Shown here: piece by piece, positions 1 to 7,301 of the stretch | Position numbering within the stretch: position 1 is the first letter of the stretch | Layout of the letters: each line of letters begins with the position of its first letter | From: Streptomyces sp. Act143 | GTDB taxonomy: Bacteria; Actinomycetota; Actinomycetes; Streptomycetales; Streptomycetaceae | DNA length: 64,000 bases | Assembly (NCBI RefSeq): GCF_003143935.1 | Contig: NZ_QFRX01000001.1 | Location: forward strand, 5,241,327-5,305,326 | Direction: 5' to 3' | Translations under genes and position numbers: made by a program | The notes under the pieces: model-generated | Told to the model about the DNA's origin: nothing | Database searches by the model: none | The model's input: only the letters and a program-made list of their open reading frames with translations

Positions 1-138
1 GAGGCGACGGCTCGCCCCCCGGCCTGTCGGCCTTGCCGTGCGCTGATTCCGGTACCGGCGTGCCCGCCCCCGGCGGAACTCCATCGCTTGTCGAGCGGTG
101 CGGTCGAAGCTGGGGTGCGGGCCGAGGCGCGAGGCCAT
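1..138 (-). CDS. Start of an unrecognised gene, cut by the window edge
   Basis: An ATG at 136-138 (minus strand) is preceded by an excellent ribosome binding site, AAGGAGGG, seven bases upstream. The frame stays open for 46 codons to the window edge. The visible peptide begins MASRLGPHPSFDRTARQAME and becomes Arg-rich. Codon use is less strictly GC-ending than in the neighbours (GCT, CGA, CAA, AAT occur), so the reading frame could still be spurious or a short horizontally acquired gene. I recognise no family. The start faces away from the HAD gene at 265, and the hormone-type palindrome at 198-215 lies between the two starts, so it could control both. Confidence 0.4.
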   Translation of the reverse strand, partial: MASRLGPHPSFDRTARQAMEFRRGRARRYRNQRTARPTGRGASRRL

Positions 139-197
139 GACAGACCCTCCTTGACCGGGCCCCGGCCGGGGCCACTGACAACGGCGCCCGGCGAGTG

Positions 198-215
198 ATA
201 CCTTCACGAAGGAAT
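198..215. promoter_or_regulatory. ARE/MARE-like hormone-receptor operator 1
   Basis: The 18 bases ATACCTTCACGAAGGAAT form two 8-base arms around a 2-base centre, with one mismatch from a perfect palindrome. The same pattern recurs at 8836, 10693 and 12567. It resembles the operators of MmfR/MmyR-type TetR receptors as I remember them. It lies about 50 bp before the HAD gene start and 60 bp before the divergent minus-strand ORF. Confidence 0.72.
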
Positions 216-264
216 TTTTTTGGCGCCCGGCACCGTGCCGGGCCCCGAGGGGGAGGTTCTGGGA

Positions 265-1068
265 ATGACGCTGGTGGCGGGAATGGACCGCGGGGTCCGG
301 GTCGACGCGGGGCGCAGGCCCACCTACCTGGTCTTCTGCGACGTCGACGAGACGCTCATCGACTGCAAGAGCATGTTCGACTTCCTGCGCTTTCAGCTGG
401 TACGGCGGTTCGGGGAGGAGGGCGAGCACCGGTACCGGCTGATCGAGGCCGACCTCAAGGGGCGGTCCGCCGCCGGGGTGCCCCGGGAGGACGTGAACCG
501 GGCCTACTACCGCTCCTACGCCGGGGAGAGCGCCGAGGAGATGGCCGCCCTCGGGCGGGAATGGTTCGCCCGCGCCGCCTCGGCCCCCGGGTTCTTCATC
601 GCCGCCACCGTCGCCGAGCTGAACCGGCACCGCGCCGCGGGCGCCGAGATCGCGCTCGTCTCCGGGTCCTTCCCGCCCTGCCTGGACCCCGTCGCCGAGT
701 ACGTCGGCGCCCGGTACGTCCTGTGCTCCTCGCCCGTCGTCCACGAAGGCCGCTACACCGGTGAGCTGACCGAGCCCGTGATCGGCGAGGGCAAGCGGGC
801 GGCGGCCCTGCGGCTGCTCGCCGAGCACCCCGGCGTCAATCCGCGCGACTGCTTCGCCTACGGCGACCACCCCTCCGACTTCCCCCTCCTCGACTGCGTC
901 GGCCACCCCCGTGGCGTCGGCGACGACCCCGTCGTACGGGGCTACCTCGCCCGGCGTGCCGACCGGGCCGCGGTGGCCGTCTCCGGGTGCGCGCTGGCCT
1001 GCTGGTCCATGGGCCGCGACGAGCAGTCCGAGGGCTGCTCCGGGGAGTGCGCCCTGCCGCTCGGCTGA
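265..1068 (+). CDS. HAD-superfamily (SerB-like, subclass IB) hydrolase
   Basis: This 267-residue protein has HAD motif I as DVDET with the nucleophile Asp26 and general acid Asp28. Motif II is SGS, a Lys follows in GEGK, and motif IV is GDHPSD. It also has the helical cap insert typical of subclass IB enzymes such as phosphoserine phosphatase. The substrate is probably a small phosphate ester. I chose ATG 265 because GGGGGAGG ends about 8 bases upstream; a TTG at 220 and an ATG at 283 are in frame. The ARE-like box at 198-215 puts it under the hormone receptor. It is therefore one of two candidates, with the IMPase-family gene at 13273, for the dephosphorylation step of hormone synthesis. That role is inference. 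Confidence 0.85.
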   Translation: MTLVAGMDRGVRVDAGRRPTYLVFCDVDETLIDCKSMFDFLRFQLVRRFGEEGEHRYRLIEADLKGRSAAGVPREDVNRAYYRSYAGESAEEMAALGREWFARAASAPGFFIAATVAELNRHRAAGAEIALVSGSFPPCLDPVAEYVGARYVLCSSPVVHEGRYTGELTEPVIGEGKRAAALRLLAEHPGVNPRDCFAYGDHPSDFPLLDCVGHPRGVGDDPVVRGYLARRADRAAVAVSGCALACWSMGRDEQSEGCSGECALPLG

Positions 1069-1145
1069 GGTCACGCGACGGCACACGGGGGAGGGGCGGA
1101 GGGCTGCTGCGGCCCTCCGCTCCTCCTCTGTGCAGGGGTGCGGGG

Positions 1146-1370
1146 TCAGTCGATGCTCCGGCAGATGTGGGGCTCCAGCTCCGCGTCGTCCGCGTCGCCC
1201 GCGAGGTGGAGGACCGGTCGCCGTGCCTCGGTCCCGGTGGCCGGCAGGTGCCGGGTGGCGGGGACCCGGGAGAGGGAGGGGCCGCGGGAGAGGGAGGGGA
1301 CGCGGGGGAGGGAGGGGACGCGGGGGAGGGAGGGGACGCGGGGGAGGGAGGGGCTCTTTGTCTTCGCCAT
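1146..1370 (-). CDS. Small repeat protein coupled to the ketosynthase gene
   Basis: This 74-residue ORF follows the ketosynthase stop directly. The end of that gene supplies GAGGTGA as ribosome binding site nine bases before ATG 1370; ATG 1379, touching the upstream stop, is an alternative. Nearly every codon ends in G or C, as in real genes here. After MAKTK the protein has five six-residue repeats (PSLPRV three times, PSLSRG, PSLSRV), then a non-repeated tail ending DDAELEPHICRSID with one Cys. I recognise no family. A leader/core peptide or a small structural protein are both conceivable. Its position as last gene of the 5080-to-1146 operon suggests a link to that pathway. Confidence 0.55.
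   Translation of the reverse strand: MAKTKSPSLPRVPSLPRVPSLPRVPSLSRGPSLSRVPATRHLPATGTEARRPVLHLAGDADDAELEPHICRSID
1261..1350. repeat. Five tandem copies of an 18-bp unit
   Basis: Five contiguous 18-bp units, consensus GGGACGCGGGGGAGGGAG; the last three are identical and the first two differ at a few bases. Because 18 is a multiple of three, the array stays in frame inside the small minus-strand ORF and encodes its PSLPRV-type repeats. Confidence 0.95.
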
Positions 1371-1379
1371 GGTGATCAT

Positions 1380-2504
1380 TCACCTCGCCCCGGCCAGTAC
1401 CGGCTCCCGCACCTCTGCCGCCGCCCCTGCCGCCGCCTGCGCCGTCGGCACCTGCGCCTGCGTCCGGACCCGCGCCGGGCGGGCATGTGCCGTCGGGGCC
1501 CAGCGGAACAGGGCGGAGCCGACCGACATGCCGCCCCCGAAGGCCGACAGCACCGTCAGGTCGCCCTCGGTGAACAGACCGCGGCGGTGCGCCACGTCGA
1601 GGGTGATCGGGACCGACGCGGCACCGGTGTTGCCGTGGTGGGCGAGGGCCAGGTGCATCCGGGCGGTGTCCAGGCCGAGCGCGGGCCACACCTCGGCGAG
1701 CATCACGCCGTTCGCCTGGTGCGGGACGAAGTGCCGTACCGCGCGCGCCGGTACGCCGGCCCCGGCCAGCAGCTCGTGGACCGCGGCGGGCAGGTTGTCG
1801 TGCACGAAACCGCGCACCCCGCGTCCGTCCATCGTGAACCAGTGCGCGCCCTCCGCGACCGTGGCCGCCGACGCCGGGCGCCTGCTGCCGCCGGCCGGCA
1901 CGCTGATCAGCCGGTGCTGGTCACCGCGCGTGGTCAGGCTGGTGGTGATGCCGCCGGTCCCGGCCGGCACCGGCCCGAGGACGACGGCCCCCGCGCCGTC
2001 GCCGAACAGGATGGCCGTCCTGCGGTCCGCCGGGTCCAGGATGCGGGAGTAGATGTCCGCGCCGATGACCAGGGCGTACGGCCCCTGCCCGGACGCGTCG
2101 CGCGGCTCGGCGCGCAGCATGCGGTCGGCGGCCGTCAGCGCGAACATGAAGCCGCTGCACACCGAGTTGACGTCGAAGGCGGCGGCCCGGCGGGCCCCGA
2201 TGAGGTCGGTGACGATGGCCGCGGTGGCGGGCTGCGGGTGGTCGGGGGTGGAGGTGGCGACGACCACGTACGTGATCTGGTCCGCCGTCAGGCCCGCCTG
2301 GTCCAGGGCGCGCCGGGCCGCCTGCGCCGCGAGGTCCGAGGTGGCCTCGTGCGGGGCGGCGCGGTGTCGTCGTCGTATGCCGGTCTTGCGTTCGATCCAT
2401 TCGGCGGTCACCCCCGCCGCCGCACCGACCTCGTCGTTGTGGGCGACGGTCGCGGGCAGGTAGGAGCCGGTGGCGATGATGCCGATCGGGGTGCTGTCGG
2501 ACAT
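1380..2504 (-). CDS. FabH-like 3-oxoacyl-ACP synthase III (KAS III)
   Basis: This 374-residue thiolase-fold condensing enzyme has the KAS III triad: Cys116 in NSVCSGF, His262 in PHQANG and Asn292 in HHGNTGAAS. It would catalyse a decarboxylative Claisen condensation or an acyl transfer from an acyl thioester. The last 45 or so residues, Ala- and Arg-rich, extend beyond the usual FabH end. ATG 2504 has GGAGA upstream. It is the fourth gene of a minus-strand operon after the AfsA-like, tandem-barrel and unrecognised proteins, and no acyl carrier protein gene is nearby. Methylenomycin clusters also carry a KAS III (MmyC), but I see no other methylenomycin biosynthetic gene here. Confidence 0.92.
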   Translation of the reverse strand: MSDSTPIGIIATGSYLPATVAHNDEVGAAAGVTAEWIERKTGIRRRHRAAPHEATSDLAAQAARRALDQAGLTADQITYVVVATSTPDHPQPATAAIVTDLIGARRAAAFDVNSVCSGFMFALTAADRMLRAEPRDASGQGPYALVIGADIYSRILDPADRRTAILFGDGAGAVVLGPVPAGTGGITTSLTTRGDQHRLISVPAGGSRRPASAATVAEGAHWFTMDGRGVRGFVHDNLPAAVHELLAGAGVPARAVRHFVPHQANGVMLAEVWPALGLDTARMHLALAHHGNTGAASVPITLDVAHRRGLFTEGDLTVLSAFGGGMSVGSALFRWAPTAHARPARVRTQAQVPTAQAAAGAAAEVREPVLAGAR

Positions 2505-2541
2505 GGGGAGTCTCCTCGTACGAAGGGGCTTTCGCGACGGG

Positions 2542-3462
2542 TCAGTTGGCGGGCTCGGTGGTGAACTCGCCGAAGCTCGGGCCCTGGAGTTTCAGCTGGG
2601 CGTGGATGTCGCCGCCGAGACCGAAGTGGCCGATGGCCCCGCCGTAGTTCTGCTGGTAGCTCATCCACAGCACGACCACGTTGATCACCCGGTTGGCGCC
2701 GGGGGTGCCGGGCGCGGGGAAGGGGTTGGGGAGGGTCGCCCGGTAGTGGGCCATGCCGTTGCTGTCGCTGATGAAGGCGTTCGGCACGCCGAGCGGACCG
2801 GGACGGGTCGGGCCGGCCGGGTCGAGGTCGTGCTCGCGCAGCGACATGACCGTGTAGAGGCTGTCGGGGATCAGGCCGGTGAAGGCGAAGGAGAAGTCCG
2901 CGCCGCGCCGGTGCGCCGGGACGTGCACCTCCAACTGGCCGCGCGCCTTGGCCCATTGGCCCAGGGTGATCGGCTCGCGCACCTTCGGGCCGTCCTCCTC
3001 GCGCAGGTCCGGGATGGGGGCGCCGTGCAGCGGGTAGCTGGGGCGGCGCACGTCGTGGGCGTCGGGCCGCTGCTCGGGGGCGAACAGCATCGGGTAGTTG
3101 TTGCAGGGCAGCGGGAGGGGCAGCGTGAACAGCTGGACCTGGGCGTCGGGGCCGGTCGGGTCGGTGAGGTCGAGTTCGCGGACGATGTCGTACGGCAGGT
3201 TCTGGCCGAGCGGGGGCAGCGGGCTGTCCGGGGAGACCACCGCGCCGCCCCAGGTGGAGACGGTGGTGCCGTCGGGGCCGGGCCGGTTGACGCGGCCGAT
3301 GACGACGAAGTCGCCGTTCTCGTCGACGATCTCGCTCGGCGGGTAGAGGGGGCCCTGGGTGGTGACGCTGAGGTCGTAGGTCCGGGTCATGGGGGCGGCC
3401 GGGACGGCTGCGGGGGCAACGGGGACAGCGGGGGCCGTGGGGGCCACGGGGGAGATGGTCAT
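2542..3462 (-). CDS. Unrecognised 306-residue pathway protein
   Basis: I do not recognise this protein. The first 24 residues are Pro/Ala/Val-rich and low in complexity, and a second Met at residue 25 could be the true start of the folded part. The rest has alternating short hydrophobic stretches suggesting a beta-rich soluble fold. There is no clear signal peptide, membrane helix or cofactor motif. Several conserved-looking patches carry His, Asp and Tyr (HGAPIPDLREED, SYQQNYGGAIGHFG). ATG 3462 has AAGGAG at good spacing. It sits between the tandem-barrel protein and the ketosynthase in one operon, so a role in the same pathway is likely, as enzyme or binding protein. Confidence 0.85.
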   Translation of the reverse strand: MTISPVAPTAPAVPVAPAAVPAAPMTRTYDLSVTTQGPLYPPSEIVDENGDFVVIGRVNRPGPDGTTVSTWGGAVVSPDSPLPPLGQNLPYDIVRELDLTDPTGPDAQVQLFTLPLPLPCNNYPMLFAPEQRPDAHDVRRPSYPLHGAPIPDLREEDGPKVREPITLGQWAKARGQLEVHVPAHRRGADFSFAFTGLIPDSLYTVMSLREHDLDPAGPTRPGPLGVPNAFISDSNGMAHYRATLPNPFPAPGTPGANRVINVVVLWMSYQQNYGGAIGHFGLGGDIHAQLKLQGPSFGEFTTEPAN

Positions 3463-3582
3463 GTCGGGTGCTCCTTCGCCGACGCCGGGGAGTGAGAGGG
3501 AAGAGGGACGGCCGGCCGCGCAACGCCGCGCTCAGTGCACAGGGGTTCCGCGGCCGGCCGTGGGACGGGGGAGGGTGGGGCG

Positions 3583-4212
3583 TCAGGCGGTGACGCGCTC
3601 GTAGATGCGGGTGTACAGGCCGTTGTCGCCTCCGGTGATGTAGGTGTCGCCCGCCTCGCGGACGATCTGCTGGTAGCGCGGCGAGGTGAAGGCCTCCATG
3701 TACTTCGCGGGGTCGGCGTCGAAGCCGGACACGAACATCACGCCGGGCTCGGTGCTGGCCAGGGAGTGGAAGGCCTGGAAGCTCTTGACCTCGTCCGTGG
3801 TGCGCACGACGTCGAAGATGGTCTCCTCGCGCCAGGCGCGGTACTGCCGGTAGACCCGCGGCACGACCTCGACGTGCCGCATCTGCACGTAGTGCGTGTC
3901 GGGCAGGGCGCCGGCGGCCGGCTTGGGGGCCTCGACGAACTGAAGGAACTGGCGGCGGAAGTCGCCCTCGCCCAGCGGGCCGACGGCCTCCCACAGCTTC
4001 CACCAGTCGGCGCGCAGCTCCTCCATCCGCTCGAACCCGTCGGTCAGCGGGGCGAGTTCGAGGACGGAGTTGCTCTCCAGGCCGCGGTAGAGGATGCGGC
4101 CGTCGAAGCCGGACGCGTCGTTGTGGGCCTGCCAGGCCTCGGCGACGGCGTCGATCTGCTCGGGCTTGGCGAACAGCTCGGTGGCGGTGATGAGGGCGGC
4201 GGAAGCGGACAT
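3583..4212 (-). CDS. Probable tandem dimeric alpha/beta-barrel (ABM-like) protein
   Basis: The 209 residues appear to consist of two halves of the small ferredoxin-like fold used by antibiotic-biosynthesis monooxygenases, EthD and NIPSNAP proteins. The first half is roughly residues 7-95 and the second 108-205. Each has a strand, a helix with an Arg/Trp-rich segment, and a late FxSxxY/YxxIVREAG-type helix. Such proteins act as cofactor-free oxygenases, cyclases or lyases on small polyketide-like substrates. No catalytic residue can be assigned by eye. ATG 4212 is preceded by CAAGGAG. It is the second gene of the operon that starts at 5080. The fold call is inference from pattern only. Confidence 0.6.
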   Translation of the reverse strand: MSASAALITATELFAKPEQIDAVAEAWQAHNDASGFDGRILYRGLESNSVLELAPLTDGFERMEELRADWWKLWEAVGPLGEGDFRRQFLQFVEAPKPAAGALPDTHYVQMRHVEVVPRVYRQYRAWREETIFDVVRTTDEVKSFQAFHSLASTEPGVMFVSGFDADPAKYMEAFTSPRYQQIVREAGDTYITGGDNGLYTRIYERVTA

Positions 4213-4282
4213 GGTGGTTCTCCTTGGGTGGGTTGCTGAACTGGTGTGTGTATGAGGGGAGTTGCGGCGGAGCCGGGGCGGC

Positions 4283-5080
4283 TCAGGCGCCGACCAGCGC
4301 CGGCTGCTCGACGGTCACCCGCGTGGCGGCGTTCCGCACCGTGTGCTCCACGGCGAACCGGCCGCGGCGGTGCTCCTTGGCCTCGATGACCGGGGCGTCG
4401 AAGGCGGTGTAGGTGACGGTGGTGAGGGAGGCGCGGCGGTCGGCCTGGTGGAGGGAGATCTCCGCGGCGAAGGACAGCCGGTCGGGGTTGTCGAGCTCGG
4501 CGCGCAGCGAGTGGTAGACGACCGTGGCGTCGACGGGGAAGAGGAAGTTCTCGAAGTCGGTGTTCATCGATTCGATGACGTAGTAGTAGGAGCGGTCGAG
4601 GTAGCGGCAGGCGTGGTAGCGCTCGCTGACCGCGAGGAACATCTGCCGGGCGGCCTCGACGGCGACCATGCCCTGGACGTGCTCGCCGGTCTGGTGGTCG
4701 AGGAGCAGCTCGTTGTCGTTGTGGACCCGCAGGGTCGCGGAGAACAGGTCGGCCCCGTCCCGCCTGAGGTCGGCTATCAGGGTGTTGCAGCTTCGGTGTT
4801 TGTGGGCCTCGCCGCGGCCGGCCAGGGCGGTGGGCCGGAAGTCGAGGTCGAGTCGGTCGCCGAGGCCGAGCAGCAGGGCCGCGTCCCGGACGAGGTCCGC
4901 GTCCTCGGCGGTGACGCCCTGACCGGCGCGCACCCGGACCGGCCGGTTGTCCCAGGAGTACACCCCGAGGCGCATCTCCTCGATGAACTGGCTGACGGTG
5001 ACGACGTCCTGCTGGGCGGCGAATCCGGCGAAACGGTCACCGACGAGCAGCAGGGTCCGGAGGGTGGCTGTGGCTGACAT
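4283..5080 (-). CDS. Short AfsA-like hot-dog protein
   Basis: This 265-residue protein contains the AfsA signature LLLDHQTGEHVQGMVAVEAA at about residues 126-145, with Asp128, His129, Glu142 and Arg145 in the expected places. AfsA enzymes join a beta-ketoacyl thioester to dihydroxyacetone phosphate. This protein is about 115 residues shorter than the full AfsA homologue at 11338-12477, and its first repeat is hard to see, so it may act as a thioesterase- or dehydratase-like enzyme in the pathway rather than a hormone synthase. ATG 5080 has AAGGAG six bases upstream. It is the first gene of the minus-strand operon and its promoter carries the paired TetR operator. Confidence 0.75.
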   Translation of the reverse strand: MSATATLRTLLLVGDRFAGFAAQQDVVTVSQFIEEMRLGVYSWDNRPVRVRAGQGVTAEDADLVRDAALLLGLGDRLDLDFRPTALAGRGEAHKHRSCNTLIADLRRDGADLFSATLRVHNDNELLLDHQTGEHVQGMVAVEAARQMFLAVSERYHACRYLDRSYYYVIESMNTDFENFLFPVDATVVYHSLRAELDNPDRLSFAAEISLHQADRRASLTTVTYTAFDAPVIEAKEHRRGRFAVEHTVRNAATRVTVEQPALVGA

Positions 5081-5266
5081 GCGTTTCTCCTTGGTGAGGG
5101 AGGAGCGTCGAGGTCGAACGGATACCGCAGGTGGAACGGGTACGGCTGACGTGCCGGACGTGCGGGACGCAGGGGCCTGCCGCCGTTTTCCGCACCGGAT
5201 CTCCTGGGGATTCCCGGGGTGGCGGGGCCGATGTGAAAGACCGTAGAGGAGTCGCGGTGAGAGTGC

Positions 5267-5304
5267 AACCATCTAGTTGGTTTTTCTGAACCATCCAGTT
5301 GGTT
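5267..5304. promoter_or_regulatory. Paired TetR operator between the two divergent genes
   Basis: Two 16-bp near-palindromes lie 22 bp apart, start to start: AACCATCTAGTTGGTT (5267-5282) and AACCATCCAGTTGGTT (5289-5304). They lie between the AfsA-like gene and the divergent tetR, and the second overlaps the -35 region of the leaderless tetR promoter (TACGCT at 5316-5321). The same pair recurs at 6015-6052. They are the likely sites of the TetR encoded at 5328. Confidence 0.85.
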
Positions 5305-5327
5305 GCAGGGTGGACTACGCTGGTCCC

Positions 5328-5930
5328 ATGGCTGAGACACCCAAGGCGCAGGCGACCCGCGCCAAGCTTCTGGAAGCCGCCGAGGCGGAGTTCTCCGAGC
5401 ACGGCCTCGCGGGTGCGCGCGTGGACCGCATCGCCGAGCGCTCCGGCGTCAACAAGCAGCGGATCTACGCCTACTTCGGCAACAAGGAAGCCCTGTTCTC
5501 GGCCGTGATGGCCAAGGTCTACGCCCATATGTCGGACGCCGTCCCCATCCCCGTCACGGAGGAGGGGCTGCGCTCGTACGTCGGCGAGGTCTTCGACTAC
5601 CACCGCCGGTCCGACCTCGTCCGGCTGCTGGCCTGGGAGGGGCTGCACTACCGCGACAAGCCGATCCCGGACGAGAAGGAGCGCGAGGCGTACTACGTCC
5701 ACAAGACGGCCGCGCTCAGCCTCGCCCTCGGCGTCGACGACCCCGCGACCGCCGCCCGGGTGCTCATCGCCCTGATCGGCATCGCCTCCTGGCCGTTCAT
5801 CGTGCCCCAGCAGCGCCGGCTGATGCTGGGGCCGGACGGGGACACGGAGAGCGGGTGGGCGCTGCTGCGGGCGAGCGTGGTGGCGCACGGGCACTCGATC
5901 ATCGACAACGTGCTGCAAGGGTCCGTCTGA
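5328..5930 (+). CDS. TetR-family repressor of the local pathway
   Basis: The 200-residue protein starts with a classic TetR helix-turn-helix (VDRIAERSGVNKQRIYAYFGNKEALF) at about residues 29-56, followed by an all-helical ligand domain. ATG 5328 is probably read from a leaderless mRNA: TACGCT ends six bases before it and no ribosome binding site is present. Paired operators lie at its own promoter, shared with the AfsA-like operon, and at the SDR-tautomerase-MFS promoter. The simplest reading is an autoregulated repressor of both divergent units, released by a pathway intermediate or by the exported product. Confidence 0.92.
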   Translation: MAETPKAQATRAKLLEAAEAEFSEHGLAGARVDRIAERSGVNKQRIYAYFGNKEALFSAVMAKVYAHMSDAVPIPVTEEGLRSYVGEVFDYHRRSDLVRLLAWEGLHYRDKPIPDEKEREAYYVHKTAALSLALGVDDPATAARVLIALIGIASWPFIVPQQRRLMLGPDGDTESGWALLRASVVAHGHSIIDNVLQGSV

Positions 5931-5964
5931 CGCCCGCCGCGCCCCGCGGGGGCCCGTTCGGCTG

Positions 5965-5994
5965 AGGGAGTCCGGAGTGTTCCGGGCTCCCTTT
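5965..5994 (+). terminator. Terminator after tetR
   Basis: A hairpin with arms GGGAGtCCGG and CCGGgCTCCC, followed by TTTCT, lies about 35 bases past the tetR stop codon. Confidence 0.7.
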
Positions 5995-6014
5995 CTGCTG
6001 GTCGGGAGCGGTTG

Positions 6015-6052
6015 AACCATCTGGTTGGTTCTTAAAAACCAACTAGATGGTT
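6015..6052. promoter_or_regulatory. Paired TetR operator upstream of the SDR operon
   Basis: AACCATCTGGTTGGTT (6015-6030) and AACCAACTAGATGGTT (6037-6052) repeat the 16-bp sites at 5267-5304 with the same 22-bp spacing. The second is the exact reverse complement of the first site at 5267. They lie about 120 bp before the SDR start, consistent with repression of the plus-strand operon by the same TetR. Confidence 0.85.
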
Positions 6053-6172
6053 GCGCACGCTCTCCAACCCGGCTACCTTCTTCATCACCAGGCCGAACCC
6101 GCCTCGACCGGGTCGCCGGTCAGATCTGACGTCTCGTCACCTGCCGTCTTGCGTACGGGAATTGAGGAAGCC

Positions 6173-6958
6173 ATGAACGCCACCCCTGTCATCGTCGTCT
6201 CCGGCGCCACCGGAGGCATGGGCTCGGCCGTCGTCGAGGAGCTCGCCCGCTCGGACGCCACCGTCGTCCTGCTCGGCCGGGACGCGGGCCGCCTGGAGCG
6301 GACCCGGCAGGAGATCGACGCCCGCACGGGCGGCGCGGGCCGGCTCGTGACCTACGAGACCGACATCAACTCCGCCGCCTCGGTCGACGCCACCGTCGCC
6401 GCCCTGGTCGCCGGGCTCGGCCGGGTGGACGGCCTGGTGCACACCGCCGGCGACGGCCCGCTCGCCCCGCTCGCCGAGGCCGACGACGCGATGTGGCAGG
6501 CCACGTTCAACGGCAAGCTCATGGGCGCCGTACGGCTCACCCGGGCGCTCGCCGGACCGCTCGCCGAGGACGGCGGCGGCTCGGTCGTCCTGGTCAGCGG
6601 CGTCTTCCGCAAGGACCCCGACCCGCTCTTCCCGGTGAACAGCGCGGTCAACGCAGCCCTCGCCGCCTTCGCGAAGGCCGTCTCCAAGGACCTCGGGCGC
6701 GCCGGCGTCCGGGTCAACGTCCTCGACCCCGGTGCCGTCCGCACCCCTCTCTGGGACGAGATCGCCCAGGCGATCGGCGACCGCACCGGCGCCACCGCCG
6801 AGCAGGTCACGGCCCAGGTCGCCGCGCAGACCCCGCTCGGCAGGCTCGCGGACCCGGCCGACGTGGCCCGCCTCGCCGCCTTCCTCCTCTCGCCCGCCGC
6901 CCGGCACCTCGCCGGCGCCGCGCTCACCCTCGACGGCGGGGCCTCCGCGGGTCTGTGA
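6173..6958 (+). CDS. SDR-fold protein lacking the catalytic Tyr and Lys
   Basis: This 261-residue short-chain dehydrogenase/reductase homologue has the NAD(P)-binding GATGGMG at residues 11-17, the HTAGDG segment that replaces NNAG, and Ser142. It ends with the usual LDGGAS. Where YxxxK is expected before AAL it has Asn156-x3-Asn160. It may therefore bind cofactor or substrate without normal hydride transfer, or use other residues. ATG 6173 has GAGGAAG upstream. It is first in a three-gene operon with the tautomerase and the exporter, behind the paired TetR operator. The assignment to the fold is firm; the activity is open. Confidence 0.88.
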   Translation: MNATPVIVVSGATGGMGSAVVEELARSDATVVLLGRDAGRLERTRQEIDARTGGAGRLVTYETDINSAASVDATVAALVAGLGRVDGLVHTAGDGPLAPLAEADDAMWQATFNGKLMGAVRLTRALAGPLAEDGGGSVVLVSGVFRKDPDPLFPVNSAVNAALAAFAKAVSKDLGRAGVRVNVLDPGAVRTPLWDEIAQAIGDRTGATAEQVTAQVAAQTPLGRLADPADVARLAAFLLSPAARHLAGAALTLDGGASAGL

Positions 6959-7020
6959 CCCGGCGCCCGCCCGCCACCCCGCTCGACCCTCAACCCCCGT
7001 ACGCCACAAGGAGCTTCGTC

Positions 7021-7251
7021 ATGCCCATCCTCTCCATGACCACCTGGCCCAACCAGACCGACGAGAAGTGCCAGGAGCTCATCGAGGAGCTCACCGCCAC
7101 CGTGCACCGCGTCATCGGCGCCCCCCTCGACAAGATCACCGTCTACATCCAGGAGATCCCGCAGAACCGCTGGGGCGAGGGCGGGGTGCTCGGCACGAAC
7201 CCGGAGTTCGCCGAACTCAGCCGCCGCCGCGCCGCGCCGGTGGACGCCTGA
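7021..7251 (+). CDS. 4-Oxalocrotonate tautomerase-family protein
   Basis: This 76-residue protein has the family's catalytic Pro exposed as residue 2 after removal of Met, and the usual strand-helix-strand pattern with VYIQEIP near residue 42. Such enzymes use Pro1 to move a proton in keto-enol tautomerisation, and some hydrate or dehalogenate unsaturated acids. ATG 7021 is preceded by AAGGAG. It lies 62 bases after the SDR-like gene and 50 before the exporter gene. In this context it probably isomerises a polyketide- or furan-like intermediate; that is inference. Confidence 0.9.
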   Translation: MPILSMTTWPNQTDEKCQELIEELTATVHRVIGAPLDKITVYIQEIPQNRWGEGGVLGTNPEFAELSRRRAAPVDA

Positions 7252-7301
7252 CCCGCGCCACGCCCCTCCCCCCACCCCTTCCTCCCGAGGAGAGAGTTTT
7301 C

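Noticed and set aside
265..1068. Calling the HAD protein a serine-biosynthesis SerB
   Set aside because: The motifs fit the subclass but the hormone-type operator and context argue against a housekeeping role.
6074..6080. TACCTTC half-site before the SDR operon
   Set aside because: The second arm of the palindrome is absent, and the region is already explained by the TetR operators at 6015-6052.
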